Positions 1 to 5,340 of a stretch of 5,340 nucleotides of DNA are shown here, piece after piece. Position 1 is the stretch's first letter. The number at the start of each line of letters is the position of its first letter. The position numbers were made by a program, and so were the translations under genes. The stretch comes from CAZSTA01 sp964609495 [NCBI: uncultured bacterium] (GTDB taxonomy: Bacteria > CAZSTA01): NCBI GenBank assembly GCA_964609495.1, contig CAZSTA010000231.1, positions 1 through 5,340 on the forward strand. Direction: 5' to 3'. Under the pieces are notes generated by a model, which had not been told where the DNA came from, made no database searches, and was given only the letters and a program-made list of their open reading frames with translations.

Positions 1-1
1 G

Positions 2-76
2 AAAATAATTACCTCTCGGATACCTAGCGATCTACCAGCCTTCTTAAAAGAGATTATAGCCACGTTAAAGGAGTAG
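2..76 (+). CDS. 3' end of a probable DJ-1/PfpI family protein (partial)
   Basis: Only the last 24 codons are in the window, read from base 2 to the TAG at 74-76; the start lies beyond the left edge. The tail contains ITSRIPSDLPAFLKEII. This closely resembles the C-terminus common in DJ-1/ThiJ/PfpI proteins, of the form (N/K)-(L/I)-(V/I)-T-S-R-x-P-x-D-L-P-A-F followed by a short amphipathic helix. That superfamily has a class I glutamine-amidotransferase-like fold and includes proteases, deglycases/glyoxalases and chaperones; the catalytic Cys and His would be upstream and cannot be seen. The gene converges on the oxidoreductase, with the hairpin at 150-201 between them. The family call rests on recall of the C-terminal motif only, so the general assignment is likely but the exact activity is unknown. 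Confidence 0.68.
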   Translation, partial: KIITSRIPSDLPAFLKEIIATLKE

Positions 77-149
77 AACGTTATATAAACATAGCTTGAA
101 ACCCCTTAATCTGACTTTGGCAGAAACAAAGGTCGATCTAGCCGAAAAT
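77..149. other. Short convergent intergenic spacer
   Basis: This stretch lies between the TAG of the plus-strand gene and the hairpin at 150-201. It has stop codons in all frames I read, no ribosome binding site leading to a gene, and no convincing promoter. It is best read as the 3' untranslated region of the plus-strand transcript. Confidence 0.5.
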
Positions 150-201
150 AGTGAATCACAACGGGTGGCTACCCTAGTAACCACCCATTTTTCGATTCAC
201 T
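150..201. terminator. Large two-part hairpin between convergent genes, probable bidirectional terminator
   Basis: An outer perfect 8 bp inverted repeat (AGTGAATC at 150-157, GATTCACT at 194-201) encloses an inner GC-rich hairpin. The inner one has GGGTGG at 163-168 pairing with CCACCC at 181-186, then, after a one-base mismatch, TAC at 170-172 with GTA at 177-179 around a four-base loop. In the plus direction the inner stem is followed by ATTTTT (187-192), a classic Rho-independent layout. In the minus direction the outer stem is followed by ATTTTC, a weaker U-tract. It begins only four bases past the oxidoreductase stop codon and about 70 bases after the plus-strand stop, so it fits a shared terminator for two converging transcripts. 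Confidence 0.75.
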
Positions 202-205
202 GCCG

Positions 206-1171
206 CTAGGAACTAACCGAGTCTACGACCTTTCCTGTCCTAGATGACTCCTGAATAGCCAGGGCGATCTTAAGAGCCTCAAAGCCATCTTCAGCAGTGA
301 TATCGGGCTTTTCATCTTTCGCAAGGCAATCGATGAAGTGTCTGCTCTCCTGAAGATAAGGATCCTCTCCAGATGGTAACTCCAAAGTTCGCCCCATCTT
401 ATCGGATATCAATTTCATCCGCAACTGACCAGCCTCATAGCTTATTCCTCCCTTAGTGCCGGTGACCCCGATCGATACCCTCTCCAGAGGTGAGGCCCAA
501 CTGCCATTAGCCAGCCCCGTTCCATTTTCGAAGGTGAGGATACTGGAGATATTAGTTTCAATCTTTATCTCGGGATTGACCTGCGCTATCTTTCCATATA
601 CCGTCTTGACCTCTCCTCCTACCCAGCGATGCCAATCTAGGTCATGGGTGAAGAATTCAACAGTCATCCCCCCACTTAGGTCGGGATCAGCAACCCAAGT
701 TCCTACTGGAGCGAAGTAGGAATACCTATTGGACCAAGAGGTAACGAGATCTCCCAACTCACCTGAAGTGAACATATCTCTTATAGTTTTGAAAGCTGGA
801 AAGTAGCGTAAGACATAACCCATCATCAACCTAATCCCGTTCTTCTCTACTGCCTCTAAGATTTTATTCGCCTCGTCAAGAGTTATCTCTATTGGCTTCT
901 CGCAAAAGATATCCTTCTTAGCCTCTGCCGCCGCCACGGCATGCTCCTTATGCACAAAAGGAGGGGAACAGATATATACAGCATCAACGTCGGAATCGAG
1001 AAGCTCTTCATAAGAGGGAAAAACCTTCGTCTCATAATCCTGAGCAAAGGACTCGGCTCGGCTATTATCTATATCATATACTGCGGTTATCTTGACATTA
1101 TCCAACTTACTGAGCGATTGAGCATGGACTTTAGCTATTCCTCCAGTCCCAATCATCCCCACTTTTATCAT
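206..1171 (-). CDS. Gfo/Idh/MocA family NAD(P)-dependent oxidoreductase
   Basis: The 321-residue product has the length and layout of this family, whose members oxidise or reduce sugars, inositols and related polyols in the cytoplasm. Residues 1-120 form a Rossmann domain. It has the dinucleotide loop G8-T-G-G-I-A13 and an acidic residue at the end of the second strand (D33 in VYDID), which often goes with NAD rather than NADP. The hallmark EKP motif is at 91-93 (CEKPIEIT). The C-terminal alpha/beta domain carries MMGYVLRYFP (116-125) and the family motif around GGMTVEFFTHDLDWHRWVGG (167-186), where H176 is the likely catalytic histidine and D177/D179 are nearby. The start is ATG at 1171, with AGGAGG seven bases upstream. 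It lies 18 bases after hisA and is surely cotranscribed with it. Substrate cannot be told from sequence; this superfamily is very broad. No role in histidine synthesis is known for the family, so the association may be purely positional. Confidence 0.93.
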   Translation of the reverse strand: MIKVGMIGTGGIAKVHAQSLSKLDNVKITAVYDIDNSRAESFAQDYETKVFPSYEELLDSDVDAVYICSPPFVHKEHAVAAAEAKKDIFCEKPIEITLDEANKILEAVEKNGIRLMMGYVLRYFPAFKTIRDMFTSGELGDLVTSWSNRYSYFAPVGTWVADPDLSGGMTVEFFTHDLDWHRWVGGEVKTVYGKIAQVNPEIKIETNISSILTFENGTGLANGSWASPLERVSIGVTGTKGGISYEAGQLRMKLISDKMGRTLELPSGEDPYLQESRHFIDCLAKDEKPDITAEDGFEALKIALAIQESSRTGKVVDSVSS

Positions 1172-1178
1172 AACTCTC

Positions 1179-1184
1179 CCTCCT
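1179..1184 (-). promoter_or_regulatory. Ribosome binding site of the oxidoreductase gene
   Basis: On the minus strand AGGAGG occurs seven bases before the ATG at 1171, inside the 18-base gap after the hisA stop. It is a near-perfect Shine-Dalgarno site. It fixes the start and shows that this gene can be translated independently of hisA. Confidence 0.85.
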
Positions 1185-1189
1185 ATCTT

Positions 1190-1936
1190 CTAGTTCTCAT
1201 CTCTCATTAACTTGTTTGCTACAAGCTCCAGGGCATCTTCGAGTTCTATCGCTCTCGTATATAAAGCCGTCCCGATTATTATCCCCTCTATCCCGATCTC
1301 TTCGAGCTGAATTATATCCTTGATATCGTTCAAGGATGAGATCCCCCCAGAGACGATGACTGGAATATCAACTCCTTGGGCCACCCTCCTCAAGCTCTCC
1401 AAATTAGGTCCTCTCAACATTCCATCCCTTATAATATCAGTGAATATAATTCGGGTAACTCCTACTTTCTCCATCTCCTGAGCCAGAGCTAAAGCCTCCT
1501 TAGTAGCTACCTCCTGCCATCCTTTAATCGCCACTTTGCTCTCCCTTGCATCTATCCCCACGACTATCCTCTCCCCGAAGCTATCTACCATCCTCTTGAC
1601 AAGCTGAGGATCGGATAGAGCCGCCGTCCCCAATATCACCCGCTCTACTCCCATCCGTAAAACTTTAGCGATAGTATCCTCGCTCCTAAGACCTCCTCCT
1701 AACTGAATAGGAATGTCGATCTCGGCTAATATCCTGGAGATTATGTTCAAGTTCTGTGGCTCTCCAGTGAAAGCGCCATCTAAATCTACGATGTGAAGAA
1801 ATCTCGCTCCCTTATCTTGCCAGAGTCGAGCTATCTCCTCAGGCTTATCGGAGAAGACCGTCTCCTCCTCCGGCCTTCCCTGAACTAGTTGAACGCAACG
1901 TCCCCCCTTTAAATCCACAGCAGGAAAGATCAGCAT
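1190..1936 (-). CDS. hisA: HisA, phosphoribosyl-formimino-AICAR-phosphate (ProFAR) isomerase
   Basis: This 248-residue protein matches the usual HisA length. HisA is a cytoplasmic TIM barrel that carries out the Amadori rearrangement of ProFAR to PRFAR, the fourth step of histidine synthesis, giving the substrate used by HisH-HisF. The N-terminus MLIFPAVDLKGGRCVQL is diagnostic and carries the catalytic base D8. The catalytic acid is D129 in VVGIDAR (125-131). Phosphate-binding glycine loops are visible at LGGGLR (79-84), LGTAA (102-106), SGGISS (196-201) and IGTALY (221-226), reflecting the two-fold half-barrel symmetry. TDIIRDGML (166-174) is also typical. The ATG start lies inside the 3' end of hisH, overlapping by seven bases. 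GGGAGG lies 11 bases upstream, so translation is probably coupled to hisH. The gene ends in TAG. All key residues are intact. Confidence 0.97.
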   Translation of the reverse strand: MLIFPAVDLKGGRCVQLVQGRPEEETVFSDKPEEIARLWQDKGARFLHIVDLDGAFTGEPQNLNIISRILAEIDIPIQLGGGLRSEDTIAKVLRMGVERVILGTAALSDPQLVKRMVDSFGERIVVGIDARESKVAIKGWQEVATKEALALAQEMEKVGVTRIIFTDIIRDGMLRGPNLESLRRVAQGVDIPVIVSGGISSLNDIKDIIQLEEIGIEGIIIGTALYTRAIELEDALELVANKLMRDEN

Positions 1937-2541
1937 CCGTTTACCAACCTCCCGAAGTTCTCCAAAATCTTCAATCCAGCTTTTTGACTCTTCTCCGGGT
2001 GAAATTGAACTGCAAAGAGATTATCCCTCCACACCGCTACCGGAAATTCATAGCCATAATCGGTAGTAGCCGCGATGACCTCCTCTTCTTCTGGGGCGAT
2101 ATGATAGGAATGAACAAAGTAAAAGAAGGATTCATCGGTTAGCCCCTCGAATAGCGGAGCCCATCGTTTGATGGACAATTGATTCCAACCCATATGAGGA
2201 ACTTTAAGCTCGGTTCTTATCAGCTTTACTTTGCCTCTGAGAACTCCCAAACCTGCTATCCCTTCACCCTCCTCACTTCCCTCGAAGAGAAGCTGTAACC
2301 CTAAACAGATCCCTAAGAAGGGTTTCCCCTTATTTATCGTATCAAGGACTACCTCGGTCAGATTCAGCTTTCTGAGGTTGGACATTGCATCTCCAAAAGC
2401 TCCTACGCCAGGGAGCACAACTCCCGAGGCATCCTCGATCTTGGTGGGATCATTCGTAATTTCGGTGTTGTATCCTACTTTCTCAAATCCCTTCTGAACG
2501 CTCCGAAGATTTCCCGCCTCGTAATCAATTATGGCTATCAA
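1930..2541 (-). CDS. hisH: HisH, glutaminase subunit of imidazole glycerol phosphate synthase
   Basis: This 203-residue class I glutamine amidotransferase hydrolyses glutamine and channels ammonia to HisF. HisF makes imidazole glycerol phosphate and AICAR from PRFAR, the fifth step of histidine synthesis. The nucleophile C79 lies in LGICLGLQ (76-83), and the other triad members H181 and E183 in VQFHPEKS (178-185). The oxyanion-strand motif PGVGAFG is at 44-50; KVPHMGWN (113-120) and YFVHSYH (141-147) are also typical of HisH. The start is TTG at 2541: translation from it gives the canonical IAIIDYxAGNLRSV opening, and a TAA lies in frame two codons upstream (2545-2547), so no earlier start exists. 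A modest GGAGAG lies about 10 bases upstream. The usual Gly after DY is Glu here (E8), a tolerated variation in this family. The 3' end overlaps hisA. Its partner hisF is not in the window. Confidence 0.97.
   Translation of the reverse strand: MIAIIDYEAGNLRSVQKGFEKVGYNTEITNDPTKIEDASGVVLPGVGAFGDAMSNLRKLNLTEVVLDTINKGKPFLGICLGLQLLFEGSEEGEGIAGLGVLRGKVKLIRTELKVPHMGWNQLSIKRWAPLFEGLTDESFFYFVHSYHIAPEEEEVIAATTDYGYEFPVAVWRDNLFAVQFHPEKSQKAGLKILENFGRLVNGC
1948..1953 (-). promoter_or_regulatory. Ribosome binding site of hisA, inside hisH
   Basis: GGGAGG on the minus strand lies 11 bases before the hisA ATG, within the last codons of hisH. The spacing is slightly long. Together with the 7-base gene overlap (1930-1936) it suggests that hisA is translated mainly by ribosomes finishing hisH. 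Confidence 0.65.
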
Positions 2542-2629
2542 CTTTTATTTGCTCTCCATTCCGCAACTAATCTTTGTTCGCTAATTAATTTTCGATTTTT
2601 GAAGCAGAAGTTTCCTTATTAATATTAGA

Positions 2630-2681
2630 AAAGGTAATTTTTTTAACCGTGAGTTCTATTGACTGCAAAAAAGTTACCTTT
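2630..2681. repeat. Long-armed inverted repeat upstream of hisH
   Basis: AAAGGTAA followed by seven T (2630-2644) faces six A, G, then TTACCTTT (2667-2681). This gives an 8 bp perfect outer arm and a 6 bp A/T inner arm joined by one T-G wobble, around a 22-base loop. A plus-strand RNA could pair along 15 positions; a minus-strand RNA would have a C-A mismatch at the junction. Possible roles are a weak terminator for the long repeat-protein gene (followed on the minus strand by TTTTCT), a leader structure of the his transcript, or a pair of operator half-sites. The sequence alone does not decide between them. Confidence 0.5.
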
Positions 2682-2683
2682 CA

Positions 2684-2700
2684 GGGAAGGATTCTTTCCC
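2684..2700 (-). terminator. Small hairpin just after the repeat-protein stop codon
   Basis: GGGAA (2684-2688) and TTCCC (2696-2700) form a 5 bp stem with a 7-base loop, starting two bases past the TAA at 2703-2705. On the minus strand a run of six T follows only after an 11-base spacer, so this is a poor intrinsic terminator by itself. It may work with the larger inverted repeat next to it, or simply protect the 3' end of the transcript. Confidence 0.35.
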
Positions 2701-2702
2701 CT

Positions 2703-5330
2703 TTACAACTGATTCAGCTCAAACTTAGTATTCATTATCAGCTCGTCCACAACCCTCCAAATCTCGTAATTCTCAGGATCAATAGCGATAATATCTAGAT
2801 AGATCGGTAGAAGTTCAATACAGAGGGCTAGAGAGGAGACTTCCTCCCCCTCATTGCCTCCTTGAGCTTTCTTTTCCTCAGCCTCATCGATTAATTTTTG
2901 TATAGCCTCGTTAGCTAATTTTCTGCTTCTGGATTCTAAATCCAACCTCGTAGGATAACGATAGCACAATTCTCTCATAGTCCTTACTGCTTGAAGGTAT
3001 CTTCCCCTCTGGAACATATCATCCGCTTGAGATAACCTCTCAGCGATATTATGCTCTCGTATTATCTCCTCCATCAATCTGCTAACCTCAAAATCATATC
3101 GTCCCTCGGGATCATATTGAATTATATATTCACAATAATTACGCGCTTCATCATATCGTTTCGCCTCCAGATAATATTGAGCTAGTATGAGTTTGACTTC
3201 CATATCATCTCGTCTCTGAGCTTCCAAATTTTTGAGAAGCTCAATACTTCCCTCTAAATTCCTGGCGTCCCTCTCCTGCCTCGATCTTTCTATCACTTCC
3301 CTCTTATGGACCTCATTCAACTTGAGTTGAATCTCAGGATCGGTCGGCTCGATCTGTCTTGCCTCCTCCAACTCCCGTCTAGCCTCGCTCCACTTTCCCG
3401 CATTAATATAATTATCCCCCACAGCTTTACGATAGGCGATACCGATCCTCCGCTCCAAACTGATATCATCAGAGGCTATATCTGGTAACTCCTCGCGTAG
3501 TTGACTAAGTAGCTCCTGAGCCCTTCTAATATCCACTATATCGCCCTTCTCCAGGTTATTCTTGACCTCCAGGGCTAACTCCTCTCTTAATTCATCACGT
3601 ATATCAGTGAGGAGCGCGACCACCTCCCTTATATGAGAAGAACGAATATCCGATATCTTATTAAGTCCCTGAAAAGCTTCCCTTAAACGTCCCTTCTTTC
3701 GATAGTCTTCCGCTACTTTTAACATATTTCGGACATATTCGTCATCCTCTTTACGCTTTTGAATCCTATTTAGATATCTCTCAGCTTGCTCCTTCTTATC
3801 TCCTCCCAAGGATATAACCTGCTCAAAGCAATCTCTAGCTCTATCAAGATCATCTTGATCATAAGCACTTACTCCCTCGTTATAGATTAGATTAGCTTGA
3901 GCCTTATCTCTTAACAACCGGGCCTTATCATAATTCGGATTCTTCGCTAAACATTTTTCACATAATTCTATACTCGCCTTACAGTCAGCTCTTTCAAGAG
4001 CTTTACTTGCATCAGCGCAATTTTCAGCAATAATCTTGCTCTCTATAAACTTTAAGCGGATTCGATCTAGCTCAATGCTATCCTCAGAAGAGAGCTCATT
4101 CAACCTCTCCAGTTCCTTTTCTGCCAGATCATATCTCTCCTCCTCTATATAACTTTCGACAACCTCAATCGTCCGGAGAATATTCTCTCTCAGTTTCATA
4201 GTTTGAACAATATCATCTAAGAGAGAGCGGATCTTATCCCTAAAACTCTCTAGCCTCTTATTATCACCGATCTTCTCTAAAATTTCCAAGGCTAACCTTT
4301 TAGCTTCTTCGAAGTTATCTTCTTTAAACGCGGTTTCCGCTTTTATATAATCTAGCTCCAACTCCCCTCGAGTTTGAGCCGCTATCCCTCCCTCCACCCT
4401 TTCGAGATATTCATCTGCCTCTGGTATATTCAGCTCGAGTAGCTTCACTTTACCTAAAATAGCTTTAGCCTCGTCATAACTCCCCTCGTTCGTCAATTTA
4501 GCTGCTTCATCTAAGAGCGTATTTGCTTCCTCTCGAACATTCTCCAATTTTATCACATGTTCGAGCTCAGATTCTAGACGCTGTTGAACCTCATCGGGTA
4601 ACATAAAAAGATTGAAAGCATCAAGCAAGATCCTCTCTGCCTCGTGGGGATCTCCTTTTTCCAAAGCGGCTTCAACATCATTCATATATTTCATAGCTCT
4701 TTGAGAGGAGAAGGTTCGAGCGGCAGCCTCGACCTCGGTCAAGGCCTCGAAGAGCTTCCCTCCATCAGCGGTCTCCGTAATACCCTCTCCTATAAGCTCT
4801 TCTATCTCTGTTAAAGCCTCCTCATATTTCCCCACTCTTCTATAGTTATCTATTCTTCCTAATTTATCCATAAGGGTATTTCTCCGCTTTCGAACATCCG
4901 CTAACATACTCCTCAGCTCTTCATCATCGTGCTTAAGTCTAAAAGCATCCTCGAGCAACTTTAAAGCTTTACTATAGGAGATCACCTTCCCATCCTCAAT
5001 CAGAAGTTTAGCCTCGGCTATCGAACCACTTACATCCCTCTCTAACTCTACATTTACTCTTTCCCTTGCGATCTGAGTGAGGAGCACGCTCGCCTCCTCG
5101 TTACCCGAATCTAGCTCTAAGATTCGCTTACAATATTTCTCAGCAGTCATAAGATCTTTATTTTGTATAGCCTCTTTCGTTTTATCAATCGCTGACTTTA
5201 TACTTTCCTCTAAGGAATTTCGAGCTTTATCGAGAAGGTCTGATATGTCGCTGTTATCAGGATCAAAGGTCAGAGCTAACTTCAGATCGTTAATACAGGA
5301 TTTATAATCTTCTCTATTAAACTCGCCCAA
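2703..5330 (-). CDS. Very long TPR-like helical-repeat protein, 5' end uncertain
   Basis: The frame encodes 875 residues, almost all alpha-helical, charged and Glu/Leu-rich, with no signal peptide, membrane segment or recognisable catalytic domain. It is probably a cytoplasmic scaffold. By eye there are about 17 degenerate TPR-type helical hairpins of the form (G/D)-x-(Y/F)-x-x-A followed by an amphipathic helix and often (L/Y)DP. Clear examples are GKYEEALTEI (167-176), GSYDEAKAIL (283-292), DNFEEAKRLA (338-347), GKWSEARREL (645-654) and KRYDEARNYC (724-733). The conserved small residue of helix B falls at about 12, 63, 122, 172, 231, 288, 343, 403, 452, 498, 552, 604, 650, 694, 729, 781 and 835. 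The spacing is therefore mostly 44-60 residues, because an extra charged helix follows most hairpins. The last unit has a Gly/Glu-rich loop at about 820-833. The start shown is TTG at 5330, with no good ribosome binding site and an in-frame TAG at 5334-5336; the first repeat seems to lack helix A. The true protein may be longer. TPR units usually bind other proteins; the partner is unknown. Confidence 0.8.
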   Translation of the reverse strand: MGEFNREDYKSCINDLKLALTFDPDNSDISDLLDKARNSLEESIKSAIDKTKEAIQNKDLMTAEKYCKRILELDSGNEEASVLLTQIARERVNVELERDVSGSIAEAKLLIEDGKVISYSKALKLLEDAFRLKHDDEELRSMLADVRKRRNTLMDKLGRIDNYRRVGKYEEALTEIEELIGEGITETADGGKLFEALTEVEAAARTFSSQRAMKYMNDVEAALEKGDPHEAERILLDAFNLFMLPDEVQQRLESELEHVIKLENVREEANTLLDEAAKLTNEGSYDEAKAILGKVKLLELNIPEADEYLERVEGGIAAQTRGELELDYIKAETAFKEDNFEEAKRLALEILEKIGDNKRLESFRDKIRSLLDDIVQTMKLRENILRTIEVVESYIEEERYDLAEKELERLNELSSEDSIELDRIRLKFIESKIIAENCADASKALERADCKASIELCEKCLAKNPNYDKARLLRDKAQANLIYNEGVSAYDQDDLDRARDCFEQVISLGGDKKEQAERYLNRIQKRKEDDEYVRNMLKVAEDYRKKGRLREAFQGLNKISDIRSSHIREVVALLTDIRDELREELALEVKNNLEKGDIVDIRRAQELLSQLREELPDIASDDISLERRIGIAYRKAVGDNYINAGKWSEARRELEEARQIEPTDPEIQLKLNEVHKREVIERSRQERDARNLEGSIELLKNLEAQRRDDMEVKLILAQYYLEAKRYDEARNYCEYIIQYDPEGRYDFEVSRLMEEIIREHNIAERLSQADDMFQRGRYLQAVRTMRELCYRYPTRLDLESRSRKLANEAIQKLIDEAEEKKAQGGNEGEEVSSLALCIELLPIYLDIIAIDPENYEIWRVVDELIMNTKFELNQL

Positions 5331-5340
5331 AGCCTACTCG

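Larger units (their letters stand above)
2542..2702 (-). promoter_or_regulatory. AT-rich gap upstream of hisH, probable his promoter region
   Basis: This 161 bp gap is the only sizeable non-coding stretch upstream of hisH and the likely site of the hisHA-oxidoreductase promoter. It is clearly richer in A and T than the flanking genes. I found no convincing pair of -35 and -10 boxes. Candidate -10 sequences on the minus strand are TAATAT (2627 down to 2622) and the overlapping TATTAA (2624 down to 2619), each four of six to consensus, but neither has a good -35 at 16-18 bases. A weaker pair is TTGCAG (2668-2663) and TAAAAA (2645-2640). The GGAGAG at 2557-2552 is the presumed ribosome binding site of hisH. 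The gap also holds the two inverted repeats listed separately. Confidence 0.4.

Noticed and set aside
456-719. Open frame of 87 codons on the plus strand.
   Set aside because: It lies wholly antisense to the well-supported oxidoreductase, has no family-like motif and no clear ribosome binding site; it is a by-product of the other strand's codon use.
1190-1936. HisA might be the bifunctional PriA (HisA plus TrpF) type.
   Set aside because: PriA is mainly known from actinobacteria and nothing else here points to that group; the visible catalytic residues are shared by both types, so plain HisA is the safer call.
2231-2497. Open frame of 88 codons on the plus strand, antisense to hisH.
   Set aside because: The translation is Pro/Ser-rich with no recognisable motif and sits fully inside hisH; treated as a shadow frame. 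The similar plus-strand frames at 941-1210, 3306-3488 and 5077-5307 were rejected for the same reason.
2545-2559. Mini-frame ATG GAG AGC AAA TAA just before hisH, as a possible leader peptide.
   Set aside because: It has only four codons, no histidine codons and no attenuator-like alternative hairpins, so it does not resemble a his leader peptide.
2703-5330. The long protein might be an SMC- or myosin-like coiled coil.
   Set aside because: It has no Walker motifs, and the helices are broken every 12-20 residues by G/D-x-Y turns and DP/NP ends typical of TPR-like hairpins, not by long uninterrupted heptads.
5334-5336. TAG upstream of the repeat protein might be a recoded sense codon in this organism.
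   Set aside because: hisA (1190-1192), the oxidoreductase (206-208) and the left-edge gene (74-76) all end in TAG at the expected family length, so TAG is a normal stop here.
1-5340. CRISPR array, insertion sequence, tRNA or rRNA.
   Set aside because: No regularly spaced direct repeats, transposase motifs, terminal repeats with target duplication, or tRNA-like cloverleaf were seen; the non-coding space is only about 150-200 bp at two places.

Overview
This 5.3 kb window is almost wholly coding and holds four substantial genes on the minus strand plus the last codons of a plus-strand gene at the left edge. The minus-strand order of transcription (right to left) is: a very long helical-repeat (TPR-like) protein of about 875 residues, a 161 bp AT-rich gap, hisH, hisA, and a Gfo/Idh/MocA-family NAD(P)-dependent oxidoreductase. 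A large hairpin at 150-201 separates the oxidoreductase from the converging tail of what looks like a DJ-1/PfpI family protein (stop at 74-76).

hisH, hisA and the oxidoreductase form a tight operon: hisH and hisA overlap by 7 bases, and hisA and the oxidoreductase are 18 bases apart with a strong AGGAGG ribosome binding site. HisH (glutaminase subunit of imidazole glycerol phosphate synthase) and HisA (ProFAR isomerase) catalyse adjacent steps of histidine synthesis. HisF, the obligate partner of HisH and commonly the gene after hisA, is absent here; the oxidoreductase sits in its place. All the catalytic residues I can locate in HisH and HisA are intact.

The right half is one open frame built of about 17 degenerate TPR-like helical hairpins. 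Their spacing is about 51 residues on average rather than the 34 of a canonical TPR, because most hairpins are followed by an extra linking helix. Its 5' end is odd: the only available start is a TTG, two codons after an in-frame TAG, and the first repeat appears to lack its first helix. The gene may therefore be truncated, or continue beyond the window.

The Shine-Dalgarno sequences, TTG starts and split his cluster indicate a bacterium (an archaeon is not strictly excluded). The frequent use of ATA, AGA and AGG codons and the charge-rich proteins recall thermophiles or uncultured deep-branching phyla, but the sequence does not fix the lineage. I saw no mobile element, CRISPR array, tRNA or rRNA. 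The most unusual object is the long repeat protein; I do not see a clear new multi-gene system.
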